This document shows, piece after piece, positions 41,526-50,058 of a stretch of DNA of 64,000 nucleotides. Below the pieces are notes generated by a model. The model saw only the letters and a list, made by a program, of their open reading frames with translations. It was not told the origin of the DNA and did not search any database. Position numbers and translations under genes: made by a program. The number at the start of each line of letters is the position of its first letter. The stretch's first letter is position 1. This stretch comes from Streptomyces sp. 549 (GTDB lineage Bacteria > Actinomycetota > Actinomycetes > Streptomycetales > Streptomycetaceae), in contig NZ_JASKMT010000030.1 of assembly GCF_030124175.1 (NCBI RefSeq), positions 1 to 64,000 on the forward strand, given 5' to 3'.

Positions 41526-42170
41526 TCAGGCCGGGCGGGTTGTCGCCATCGCCGTGACGTGGAGCGGCCCCAGCTCGGCCCGCCGGAGCTCGACGAAGCC
41601 GAAGCGGCGGTAGAGGGGGACGAGGGCAGGGTCGGCCGTGGTCAGGAAGCACCCCGCGGGGACCGCCGTGGCCTCCTTCGCCCGAGGGACCGCCGGATGC
41701 AGGGAATCCGCGAGTACGCGGTCCAGAAGGAACCCTCCCGCCCCGGTCCCGGCGCTCTCGGGCCGTACGCCGACGAACTCCAGCGTCCACGTGTCCGCCG
41801 GGGCCACGGCCTCGGTGAGCTGGAGATAGCGCAGGGTCCTCCACAGGGCCGGCGGGCCGCACCGGACGCCCGTCCGCGCTGTCCAGACCGCGCGGGCCGT
41901 CAGCGCGGGCACCGCCCCCGGGGGCGTGAGGACCGCGGCAGCGACCACCTGCCCGTTCGCGGCCGTGAGCGTGTACCGGCGGGCGGCGGGCAGCGTGGCG
42001 TGGGCCCGCAGCGTGGCGTCGAACCAGCGGGTCCGCGCCGACGTCGAGCTGCCGCAGATCCACGAGACCGCGGGCTCCCGGACGAAGGCGGCGGTCAGCA
42101 CGCGGGCGCAGACGGAAGGGTCGGGGTCCGGGTCGATGCTCCACCGCCCGGCGGCCTCAACCACGGTCAC
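41526..42170 (-). CDS. GNAT-family N-acetyltransferase
   Basis: About 214 aa. The acetyl-CoA site is recognisable in LEFVGVRPESAGTGAGGFLL (a slightly divergent V-x-x-x-x-x-G-x-G loop), and the C-terminal GNAT strand is in ALVPLYRRFGFVELRRAELG. The substrate is unknown. Its GTG start overlaps the end of the membrane-protein gene by 14 bases, making it the third gene of a coupled operon behind a TetR regulator. Confidence 0.82.
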   Translation of the reverse strand: MTVVEAAGRWSIDPDPDPSVCARVLTAAFVREPAVSWICGSSTSARTRWFDATLRAHATLPAARRYTLTAANGQVVAAAVLTPPGAVPALTARAVWTARTGVRCGPPALWRTLRYLQLTEAVAPADTWTLEFVGVRPESAGTGAGGFLLDRVLADSLHPAVPRAKEATAVPAGCFLTTADPALVPLYRRFGFVELRRAELGPLHVTAMATTRPA

Positions 42171-42774
42171 CCCGCTCCAGCGGCGCCTCCGGGACGAGGT
42201 GGCAGACCAGCAGCTTGAGGAAGAACAGCGGCGCGAACCAACCGAGCACCGCGGGCACGTCCAGCCAGAACAGGTTGACCAGGACGGCCGCCATCAGGAC
42301 GGCCATCGAGACGGGGCGCCTGAGGTGCAGCGGTGCGAACTCCACGAGGGCCGCACCGGCGAGCAGCAGCGCGGCGTTGACCAGCGTCCAGTGCCAGTCA
42401 CCCGGCAGGACGACCAGCCCCATGGCCGCGAGGTGCCCCAGGTGGGCGCCGACGAAGAGCAGCCGCGCCCGCCGGGTCCCGGGGGCCGGGCGGTGGTACC
42501 AGCGCTTTGCCGCGTTCGTGGCGTTGGTGAGCACTCCGCCGACGAGGTCCAGGCCCACCAGCACCACCACGGCCAGCTGCAGCGCCGACCACGGGGGCCG
42601 GGCGTCCGAGGCCCACGCCCCGCCGGCCAGCAGCACGCCGCAGACGACGAGGCCGGCGACCTCCACCGCCGACTCCGCGCGCGTCTTGCCCGGTCCCATG
42701 AACCGCTGCAGGCGGCCGCTGAGCCCGGGGGGTGTCGCGGGTATGTCCCAGGCGATCCTCAGGTCAGTGCGCAT
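42157..42774 (-). CDS. Multipass membrane protein of unknown function
   Basis: About 205 aa with five or six predicted membrane helices (VEVAGLVVCGVLLAGGAW; LQLAVVVLVGLDLVGGVL; LVNAALLLAGAALVEFAP; MAVLMAAVLVNLFW). A histidine-rich loop (RWYHRP) follows the second helix. I do not recognise a family with certainty. Its start overlaps the TetR gene by 11 bases, so it is the probable target of that repressor. Confidence 0.75.
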   Translation of the reverse strand: MRTDLRIAWDIPATPPGLSGRLQRFMGPGKTRAESAVEVAGLVVCGVLLAGGAWASDARPPWSALQLAVVVLVGLDLVGGVLTNATNAAKRWYHRPAPGTRRARLLFVGAHLGHLAAMGLVVLPGDWHWTLVNAALLLAGAALVEFAPLHLRRPVSMAVLMAAVLVNLFWLDVPAVLGWFAPLFFLKLLVCHLVPEAPLERGDRG

Positions 42775-43396
42775 CGGCGCTCCCCTCCTCGGTGACCGGT
42801 CCGGCCCCGCTCCACAGCCCGCGCAGCAGCTGCCAGAGCTGCGCGCCCTCCTCGTCCGCCACCGCGTCCCCGGGCGCGGGCGGAGAGGTCATGCGGGCGA
42901 GCGCCCACGCGTCGGCGGCCCGGACGACCGCCGCCGTCACCGTCACCAGCAGCCCGTGGTCCACGTCGGTTCGGACGATCCCCAGTTGCCGGCCGTTGGT
43001 GACCAGGTCGTCGAACCACTTCAGCCACGGCCCGTCACCGGTGTGCCCGATGGCCGCGTCGGCGAGGGCCAGGTCGTCCGGGTGGTCGCGCAGATGGGCC
43101 GCGAGCGCTCCGGCGCCCGCCTCCAGGCGGGCCCAGAACTCCGCCCGGCCGCTCGCCGGGACCCAGGGGCCAAGGGTGTGGAGCAGCCGCAGGAGGACGT
43201 CGTCGAGCACGGTGGAGAGCAGGTCCTCCCGGCCGTCGAAGTAGTGGTAGGCCGCGGTCTTGGAGAAGCCCGCAGCTTCGATGATCTTGTTGTAGGAGGC
43301 GGATTCGGTGCCGTGGTCGGCGAAGTGGCGGCGCGCCACGCGCAGGATCTGCTCCCGGCGCTCGGCGGGCAGGCGGTCGAATCGGGGCAAGGGCAT
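42764..43396 (-). CDS. TetR-family transcriptional regulator
   Basis: About 210 aa. The N-terminal HTH is typical (ERREQILRVARRHFADHGTE; IIEAAGFSKTAAYHYFDGRE). The C-terminal ligand domain is ordinary for the family. The ATG at 43396 was chosen as the HTH starts 12 residues later. It heads a three-gene overlapping operon and has a palindrome directly upstream, so it probably represses itself and both downstream genes. Confidence 0.88.
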   Translation of the reverse strand: MPLPRFDRLPAERREQILRVARRHFADHGTESASYNKIIEAAGFSKTAAYHYFDGREDLLSTVLDDVLLRLLHTLGPWVPASGRAEFWARLEAGAGALAAHLRDHPDDLALADAAIGHTGDGPWLKWFDDLVTNGRQLGIVRTDVDHGLLVTVTAAVVRAADAWALARMTSPPAPGDAVADEEGAQLWQLLRGLWSGAGPVTEEGSADAH

Positions 43397-43405
43397 GAAC
43401 CCAAA

Positions 43406-43426
43406 GTACACACCACTGGGATGTAC
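43406..43426 (-). promoter_or_regulatory. Candidate TetR operator
   Basis: GTACA and TGTAC arms stand 11 bases apart (43406-43410 and 43422-43426), ten bases upstream of the TetR start. A further GTAC lies at 43432. The minus-strand GTGTAC overlaps where a -10 would be. The size fits TetR operators. Confidence 0.45.
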
Positions 43427-43491
43427 CACCAGTACCCTCCCGAGGGAAACGGGACATCGCCTCACCAACCGCCCTCTGGAAGACTGCTCCC

Positions 43492-44451
43492 GTGAAGAAC
43501 GCACCCTCCACCCCCCGGGTCATCGCAGTCGTCGGCCCCACCGCGGCCGGAAAGTCCGACCTGGGCGTCGCCCTCGCCCAGCGGCTGGGTGGTGAGGTGG
43601 TCAACGCCGACTCCATGCAGCTCTACCGGGGCATGGACATCGGCACCGCCAAGCTGACGCCTGCCGAGCGCGGCGGCGTGCCGCACCGGCTGCTCGACGT
43701 GTGGGACGTCACCGTCGCCGCCAGCGTCGCCGAGTACCAGCGCCTCGCCCGCGCGGAGATCGACCGGCTGCTCGCCGAGGGCCGCCACCCGGTGCTCGTC
43801 GGCGGCTCCGGCCTCTACGTGCGGGGCGCGGTCGACGCCCTGGAGTTCCCCGGGACCGACCCGCAGGTGCGGGCCCGGCTGGAGGAGGAACTCGCCGAGC
43901 GGGGCAGCGGGCCGCTGCACGAGCGGCTGGCGTCCGCCGACCCGCAGGCGGCCCGCGCCATCCTGCCCAGCAACGGCCGCCGCATCGTCCGGGCCCTGGA
44001 GGTCATCACGATCACCGGGCGGCCCTTCACCGCGAACCTGCCGGGGCCCGGGGCCGAGCAGGGCGCGTACGACACCGTGCAGATCGGCGTGCGGGTGGAG
44101 CGTCCCGAGCTGGACCGCCGTATCACCCGGCGGGTGGACCGGATGTGGGAGTCGGGCCTCGTCGAGGAGGTGCGCACGCTGGAGGCCGGCGGGCTGCGCG
44201 AAGGACGCACCGCGGCACGGGCGCTGGGCTACCAGCAGGTGCTGGCCGCACTGGCCGGGGAGTGCACGATGGATGAGGCCAGGGCGGAGACCGTGCGGGC
44301 CACCAAGCGCTTCGCCCGCCGCCAGGAGTCCTGGTTCCGGCGGGACCCGCGGGTGCACTGGCTCAGCGGCGACAGCGGCTGTGACGGCGGTGGCTCGGAT
44401 CGTCTCGCGGCGGACGCGCTGTCGCTCGTCGAACGACCGGTCACAGCCTGA
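43492..44451 (+). CDS. miaA: tRNA dimethylallyltransferase MiaA
   Basis: About 319 aa. P-loop GPTAAGKSDLG, catalytic region NADSMQLYRGMDIGTAKL, LVGGSGLYVRGAVDALEFPG and the C-terminal RFARRQESWFRRD are all present. It adds dimethylallyl to A37 of tRNAs reading UNN codons, including the TTA-reading tRNA in Streptomyces. MiaB then methylthiolates the product. GTG start, divergent from the TetR gene. Confidence 0.96.
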   Translation: MKNAPSTPRVIAVVGPTAAGKSDLGVALAQRLGGEVVNADSMQLYRGMDIGTAKLTPAERGGVPHRLLDVWDVTVAASVAEYQRLARAEIDRLLAEGRHPVLVGGSGLYVRGAVDALEFPGTDPQVRARLEEELAERGSGPLHERLASADPQAARAILPSNGRRIVRALEVITITGRPFTANLPGPGAEQGAYDTVQIGVRVERPELDRRITRRVDRMWESGLVEEVRTLEAGGLREGRTAARALGYQQVLAALAGECTMDEARAETVRATKRFARRQESWFRRDPRVHWLSGDSGCDGGGSDRLAADALSLVERPVTA

Positions 44452-44560
44452 TCACGTGATGGCATCGGGACGCTTCTGACGGCGCTGGCAGGCGGTTGAG
44501 CGTGCCATCATCGACGCTCAGCCGCAATGCCGTGAGCCGTAGGTGGGAGGGTGCGTGGCG

Positions 44561-44977
44561 ATGGAGGCCGGCCCTCGTGACAGCGACGACCCCGTCCTGG
44601 AACCGCTGGACGACGGCCCCGCAGATTCCGCTCCGGGCGACGAGTCCTACGGTGAGCTGCGCCCGCCGCGGCGCCTGCGCATCTGGCAGCTCGCGCCCAT
44701 CGTGGCGCTGGCCGCGACGGGTTCCCTGATGTTCGCGTTCCCGCTCGCCTTCGAGTTCGGGGACGGCGGGGCCGTCGTCGCCATGCTCGGACTGCTCATC
44801 AGCTTCTGCGCGGCGGGCTGGGGCATGATGGCGGCCCGGCGGGTCGGCCTGACCTGGCCCGGTCTGGCGCCGCGCGGCTCCGGCGACCGCACCGACTGGC
44901 GCATGGTGCTGCTCTACGCCGTCATCGTCACCACGCTCGTCGCCCTCGCCGTGTGGCGGGTGGCCCGGCTCCGCTGA
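44561..44977 (+). CDS. Small membrane protein between miaA and dapF
   Basis: About 138 aa. An acidic N-terminal third is followed by three membrane helices (IWQLAPIVALAATGSLMFAF; AVVAMLGLLISFCAAGWGMM; VLLYAVIVTTLVALAVW). It is of a conserved streptomycete type without known function. GGGAGG stands ten bases before the ATG; a GTG at 44555 is the alternative start. Confidence 0.78.
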   Translation: MEAGPRDSDDPVLEPLDDGPADSAPGDESYGELRPPRRLRIWQLAPIVALAATGSLMFAFPLAFEFGDGGAVVAMLGLLISFCAAGWGMMAARRVGLTWPGLAPRGSGDRTDWRMVLLYAVIVTTLVALAVWRVARLR

Positions 44978-45025
44978 CGCCGCGTCGCCGGCCCCGGCTC
45001 CGGCGGCTCCCGTACGATCGGAACC

Positions 45026-45901
45026 GTGAGCACCGCAGCGCAGCCCCTCGCCTTCCTCAAGGGCCACGGCACCGAGAACGACTTCGTGATCCTTCCCGAC
45101 CCCGACGGCCTGCTCGACCTGGACGCCGCCGCGGTGGCCCGGCTCTGCGACCGGCGGGGCGGCCTGGGCGGCGACGGCCTGCTGCGCGTGGTCCGCTCCG
45201 CCGCGCATCCCGAGGCGCGGCAGCACGCGGACACCGCCGAGTGGTTCATGGACTACCGCAACGGTGACGGCAGCGTCGCCGAGATGTGCGGCAACGGCGT
45301 CCGCGTCTTCGCCCGCTACCTGCTGCACGCCGGCCTCGCCAAGCCCGGGGAGCTCGCGGTCGCCACCCGCGCCGGGGTGCGCCGGGTGCAGGCCGGAGCC
45401 GGAGACGGGCAGGTCACCGTCGCGATGGGCCGCGCCCTGCTGCCCGCGGGCGAGGTACGGGTCACCGTCGCAAGCCGCACCTGGCCGGCCCGCAACGTCA
45501 ACGTGGGCAACCCGCACGCGGTCGTCTTCGTCGACGACCTCGCGCACGCCGGCCGGCTGCTGGACGCACCCGCGGTCCAGCCCGCCGACGCCTACCCGGA
45601 CGGCACCAACGTGGAGTTCGTCGTCGACCGCGGGCCGCGGCACGTCGCGCTGCGCGTGCACGAGCGCGGCTCGGGCGAGACCCGCTCCTGCGGCACCGGC
45701 GCCTGCGCGGTCATGGTCGCCGCCGCCCGCCGCGACGGCGCCGACCCTGCGGTGGACGGCACCTCCGTGACGTACACCGTCGACGTGCCGGGCGGACGCC
45801 TAATCATCAGCGAGGACCCCGACGGGGAGATCCGGATGACCGGGCCCGCGGTCATCGTGGCCGAGGGCACGTTCGACCCGGCATGGCTGGCCGCCGCGTG
45901 A
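45026..45901 (+). CDS. dapF: Diaminopimelate epimerase
   Basis: About 291 aa. Both catalytic cysteines are visible: C88 in SVAEMCGNGVRVFARY and C222 in GSGETRSCGTGACAVM. GTENDFVILPDPDG and VNVGNPHAVVFVDD complete the family pattern. It interconverts LL- and meso-diaminopimelate for lysine and cell-wall synthesis. GTG start. Confidence 0.96.
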   Translation: MSTAAQPLAFLKGHGTENDFVILPDPDGLLDLDAAAVARLCDRRGGLGGDGLLRVVRSAAHPEARQHADTAEWFMDYRNGDGSVAEMCGNGVRVFARYLLHAGLAKPGELAVATRAGVRRVQAGAGDGQVTVAMGRALLPAGEVRVTVASRTWPARNVNVGNPHAVVFVDDLAHAGRLLDAPAVQPADAYPDGTNVEFVVDRGPRHVALRVHERGSGETRSCGTGACAVMVAAARRDGADPAVDGTSVTYTVDVPGGRLIISEDPDGEIRMTGPAVIVAEGTFDPAWLAAA

Positions 45902-46044
45902 CGCGTGTCCTCCGGCGCCACGCCCGGGGCCGGCTCGCTCGAACGGGTGATCCGCACCACGGTCCGCAGGAGCCGGTCGGACAGGCGTGATGTGGTCGGT
46001 AGCATCAGGCAACTGACGGTGCGACACCTCGAAGGAGGCTGCCC

Positions 46045-48126
46045 ATGAGCGCGGTCACCAGCCTGCGCAAGCTCAGCCGGGCAGCCCTGCGGGGCACCGC
46101 CGCCCGGGGCGGCCTGCCGCACGCCATCGAGCACGTCGCCCAGGCCCACCGCGCTCACCACCCCGGTGCGGACCTCGGAGCACTGCGCCGCGCGTACCTG
46201 CTGGCCGAGTCCTCGCACCGCGGGCAGATGCGCAAGAGCGGCGAGCCGTACATCACGCACCCGCTCGCCGTCACCCTCATCCTGGCCCAGCTCGGCGCCG
46301 GCACGACCACGCTCACCGCGGCCCTGCTGCACGACACCGTCGAGGACACCGACCTCACCCTGGAGCAGGTGCGGGACGGGTTCGGTGAGGAGGTGGCCTA
46401 CCTCGTCGACGGCGTCACCAAGCTGGAGAAGGTCGAGTACGGCGCCGCGGCCGAGTCGGAGACCTTCCGCAAGATGCTCGTCGCCACCGGCAACGACGTC
46501 CGCGTCATGTCGATCAAACTCGCGGACCGCCTGCACAACATGCGCACCCTCACCGTGATGCGCCCCGAGAAGCAGGCCCGCATCGCCAAGGTCACCAAGG
46601 ACGTGCTCATCCCGCTCGCCGAGCGGCTGGGCGTGCAGGCGCTCAAGACGGAGCTGGAGGACCTCGTCTTCGCGATCCTCCACCCCGAGGAGCACGCCCG
46701 CACCCAGGCGCTGATCAGCGCGCACGCCGCCGAGCCCGACCCGCTGGAGACCGCCGCCGACGCCGTCCGCTCGGTGCTGCGCGAGGCGCGGATCACCTCC
46801 ACCGTGCACATCCGGCCGCGGCACTCCCTCTCCGTGCACCGGGCCTCCGTCCGCCGCGGTGTGCTGGGCCCCTGCGACTTCGGGCGCCTGCTGATCCTCG
46901 TCACCGAGGACGCCGACTGCTACGCGGTCCTCGGTGAGCTGCACACCTGCTTCACACCGGTCATCTCCGAGTTCAAGGACTTCATCGCGGTACCGAAGTT
47001 CAACCTCTACCAGTCGCTGCACACCGCGTTCGCCGACGCGGAGGGCCGCGTCGTGGAGGTCCTCGTCCGCACCCGGCGCATGCACAGCGTCGCCGAGGCC
47101 GGGGTCATCGCCCTGGGCGACCCGCACCGCACGACCGGCCCGGACGAGCCGGTCGCCGAGGGCGAGCGCGCCGACCCCACCCGACCGGGGTGGCTGTCCC
47201 GCCTGCTGGAGTGGCAGAGCCACGCACCCGACCCAGACACCTTCTGGGCCGAGCTGCGCGACGACCTCGCCCAGGACCGCGAGATCACCGTCTACTGCGC
47301 CGCGCCGGGAAGCACCGCCGACTCCGCGACCCTGCACCTGCCCGCCGGTGCGAGCTGCGTCGACGCCGCCTACGCCCGCCACGGCGCGGACGGCCACCGC
47401 TGCGTCGGCGCCCGCGTCGACGGCCGGCTCGTCGCACTGGGCACCACGCTGCGCGACGGCGACGCGCTCGAACTGCTGATGGCCGCCGACGGCGCCTCGG
47501 GGCCCTCGCCGGAGTGGCTGGACCACGTCCGCACCCCGGCCGCCCGTATCGCGATCCGCCGCTGGCTCGACACCCACCCCGAGAGCGGCACCGCCGACCG
47601 CCAGCCCGACTCCCTCCCGCCGGTACCCGGCGACGCCGCGCCGCGCCAGGACCGGGCAGTGGCCGGGGCCGCCGAGAGCGCCGCCGTCGCGGTGGGGCTG
47701 CCGGGCCGCCAGGTGCGGCTCGCCCGCTGCTGCACACCGGTGCCGCCGGACGCGGTGGCCGGGTTCGCGGTGCGCGGTTCCACCGTCACCGTGCACCGGG
47801 AGACCTGCGACGCCGTCGCCCGGATGACCGCGGCCGGCCGCGACGCGCTGCCGGTCCGCTGGCAGCCCGGTGACTCCGGCTGCCGGGTCACGCTGCTCGC
47901 CGAGGCCTTCGGCAGACCGCGGCTGCTGGCCGACCTCACCGAGACCATCGCCGTGCAGGGCGCCGCCGTGATCGCCGCCGACGTGGAACCGCCCCGGCAG
48001 CAACGTGTGCGGCACACCTACACGCTGCACCTGCCCGACGCCACGGGACTGCCGGCGCTGATGCGCGCCATGCGCAACGTGCCGGGCGTCTACGACGTCA
48101 TCCGCGCCACCCGGCCCGTCGTCTGA
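46045..48126 (+). CDS. rshA: RelA/SpoT-family protein RshA, synthetase half divergent
   Basis: About 693 aa with the long RSH layout: HD hydrolase (H96-D97 in LLHDTVEDTD), a synthetase-like segment (about 250-370), a TGS domain (EITVYCAAPGSTADSATLHL), a ZBD/helical region and a C-terminal ACT domain. The synthetase segment keeps AVPKFNLYQSLHT and a Glu in VEVLVRT. It lacks the usual RPKxxYSIYRKM block and the AAHWKYK block, so synthesis of (p)ppGpp may be weak or absent and hydrolysis dominant. S. coelicolor has such a second RSH gene downstream of dapF. GAAGGAGG precedes the ATG. Confidence 0.88.
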   Translation: MSAVTSLRKLSRAALRGTAARGGLPHAIEHVAQAHRAHHPGADLGALRRAYLLAESSHRGQMRKSGEPYITHPLAVTLILAQLGAGTTTLTAALLHDTVEDTDLTLEQVRDGFGEEVAYLVDGVTKLEKVEYGAAAESETFRKMLVATGNDVRVMSIKLADRLHNMRTLTVMRPEKQARIAKVTKDVLIPLAERLGVQALKTELEDLVFAILHPEEHARTQALISAHAAEPDPLETAADAVRSVLREARITSTVHIRPRHSLSVHRASVRRGVLGPCDFGRLLILVTEDADCYAVLGELHTCFTPVISEFKDFIAVPKFNLYQSLHTAFADAEGRVVEVLVRTRRMHSVAEAGVIALGDPHRTTGPDEPVAEGERADPTRPGWLSRLLEWQSHAPDPDTFWAELRDDLAQDREITVYCAAPGSTADSATLHLPAGASCVDAAYARHGADGHRCVGARVDGRLVALGTTLRDGDALELLMAADGASGPSPEWLDHVRTPAARIAIRRWLDTHPESGTADRQPDSLPPVPGDAAPRQDRAVAGAAESAAVAVGLPGRQVRLARCCTPVPPDAVAGFAVRGSTVTVHRETCDAVARMTAAGRDALPVRWQPGDSGCRVTLLAEAFGRPRLLADLTETIAVQGAAVIAADVEPPRQQRVRHTYTLHLPDATGLPALMRAMRNVPGVYDVIRATRPVV

Positions 48127-48190
48127 GCCCCGTCCGTCTGAGCCCCGTCCGTCTGAGCCCCGTCCGTATGGCCCCGTCCGTATCGGCCCC
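48123..48190 (+). repeat. 15-bp tandem repeat at the end of rshA
   Basis: CTGAGCCCCGTCCGT occurs three times in direct succession (48123-48167). Two degenerate copies follow. The first copy carries the rshA stop codon. The remaining bases before 48329 show nothing else. Confidence 0.85.
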
Positions 48191-48328
48191 GCCTGCTGAG
48201 CCCGGATGCCTGCCCCGGCGGGTTGCGGACCCCGGCCGGGTGTACCGGGCCGCGGCCTGATGGGCCGATCAGGTGGGCCGCTGACGTGCCGCCCGCTCGG
48301 GCACCCCGGCGGCTGGTAGCGGTGGACC

Positions 48329-49909
48329 ATGGTCACCCCCCGCAACGGTGCCGCGCTGCGCCGCACCGCCACCGCCACGGCGGTCGCCGTCACCTCGCTC
48401 GCCCTGATCGCCGTGGCGGTCCCGGCGCCCGAACCGCTCGGCATCGGCGACCGGCTCTTCCCCCACCTCGGCAATCCCGGTTACGACGTGCTGACCTACG
48501 ACATCTCGCTGCGCTACAGCGGCGACAACACCGACGACCTCCAGGCGCGCACCCGCATCAAGGCCGAGGCGACCGGTGACGCGCTCGACACGTTCAACCT
48601 CGACTTCTCCGAAGGACGCGTCCACTCGGTCCGCGTCAACGGCGGCGCGGCCGAGTCGGTCCAGGCGGGGGAGGACATCGTCGTCACCCCGGCCGAGCCG
48701 GTCGCCGCCGGCAGCACCTTCACCGTCGACATCCGCCACACCAGCCCCACCGAGGGGGACAAGCCCACCGGCTGGATCCGCACCCGGGACGGCCTGGTCC
48801 TCGCCAACCAGGCCGACGCCGCCCACCGGGTCTTCCCCGGCAACGACCACCCCTCGGACAAGGCGCTGTTCACCTTCCGCATCACCGCGCCCCAGGAGTA
48901 CACCGCCGTCACCAGCGGGCGTCCGGTCATCCGCACGGTCCGCGGCAAGAACCGCACCTGGACGTATCGCACGGCCCAGCCGATGGCCACCGAACTGGCC
49001 CAGGTGGCGATCGGGCGGTCCACCGTCGTGCACCGCGACGGGCCGCGCGGGCTGCCGCTGCGGGACGTCGTGCCGAGCCGGCACCGCGACAAGCTGGAGC
49101 CGTGGCTCGCCCGCACGCCCCGGCAGCTGGAGTGGATGGAGCAGCAGGTCGGCGACTACCCCTTCGAGACCTACGGCGTGCTGGCCGCCGAGGCCGACTT
49201 CGGCTTCGCCCTGGAGACCCAGACGCTCTCCCTGTACTCCCTGGACTTCTTCACCAACCCCGGCTATCCGGACTGGTACCGCGAGTCGATCATGGTGCAC
49301 GAGCTGGCCCACCACTGGTTCGGCAACAGCGTCAGCCCGCGGCGCTGGAGCGACCTGTGGCTGAACGAGGGCCACGCCACCTGGTACGAGTGGCGCTACG
49401 CGGAGGAGGTGGGCGGCCTGGCCATGGAACGCCGGGTGAAGGCCGCCTACCAGGCGTCCGACGAGTGGCGCCGCAGGTACGGGCCGCCGGCGGCGCTGAA
49501 GGCGCCGCAGAGCGACGACCGCATCAGCATCTTCCAGCCGATCGTCTACGACGGCTCCGCGGTCGTGCTCTTCGCGCTGCGGCAGCGCATCGGCGCCACC
49601 GCCTTCGACAAGCTGCAACGCGAGTGGGTGGAGCGGCACCGGGACGGGGTGGCCGGGACCGCGGACTTCGTCGACCTGGCCAACGAGGTGTCCGGCCAGG
49701 ACCTGACCTCGTTCCTGCACGAGTGGCTGCACGGCAGCACCACGCCGCCGATGCCCGGACGCCCCGACTGGGCCGCCGGCGGCACCGGCCCGTCGGCCGC
49801 CCCGGGTGGCCCGTCCGGCGGAGCGGCGGCCCCCGGCGGGCCTGCGGGCGCCCGGGAACTGGAGGACGCCGCCGCCCGGGCCGCCGGCGAGCGGCGGACC
49901 GGGGAGTAG
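48329..49909 (+). CDS. Secreted M1-family zinc metallopeptidase
   Basis: About 526 aa. A signal peptide (RRTATATAVAVTSLALIAVA, cleaved after about residue 32) sends it out of the cell. The M1 beta domain (NPGYDVLTYDISLRYSG) is followed by the zinc site HELAHHWFGN with the third ligand in WLNEGHATWYEW. The exopeptidase motif before it is ALETQTLSLY in place of GAMEN, a variation seen in this secreted subgroup. The last 55 residues are Gly/Pro/Ala-rich. Substrate unknown. Confidence 0.9.
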   Translation: MVTPRNGAALRRTATATAVAVTSLALIAVAVPAPEPLGIGDRLFPHLGNPGYDVLTYDISLRYSGDNTDDLQARTRIKAEATGDALDTFNLDFSEGRVHSVRVNGGAAESVQAGEDIVVTPAEPVAAGSTFTVDIRHTSPTEGDKPTGWIRTRDGLVLANQADAAHRVFPGNDHPSDKALFTFRITAPQEYTAVTSGRPVIRTVRGKNRTWTYRTAQPMATELAQVAIGRSTVVHRDGPRGLPLRDVVPSRHRDKLEPWLARTPRQLEWMEQQVGDYPFETYGVLAAEADFGFALETQTLSLYSLDFFTNPGYPDWYRESIMVHELAHHWFGNSVSPRRWSDLWLNEGHATWYEWRYAEEVGGLAMERRVKAAYQASDEWRRRYGPPAALKAPQSDDRISIFQPIVYDGSAVVLFALRQRIGATAFDKLQREWVERHRDGVAGTADFVDLANEVSGQDLTSFLHEWLHGSTTPPMPGRPDWAAGGTGPSAAPGGPSGGAAAPGGPAGARELEDAAARAAGERRTGE

Positions 49910-50058
49910 GGCGCCGGAGTGGGTGCGGGCGCGGGAATTCGGATGACCGCCGCCCGGTGCCGTGCGACCATCTCAGGGTGCGGACGGCGCCGGGAATGTT
50001 CCGCGGAACGACGGCGTTGACCCCGTACACGAACCACTCCATCGACGTGAAGGATCCA

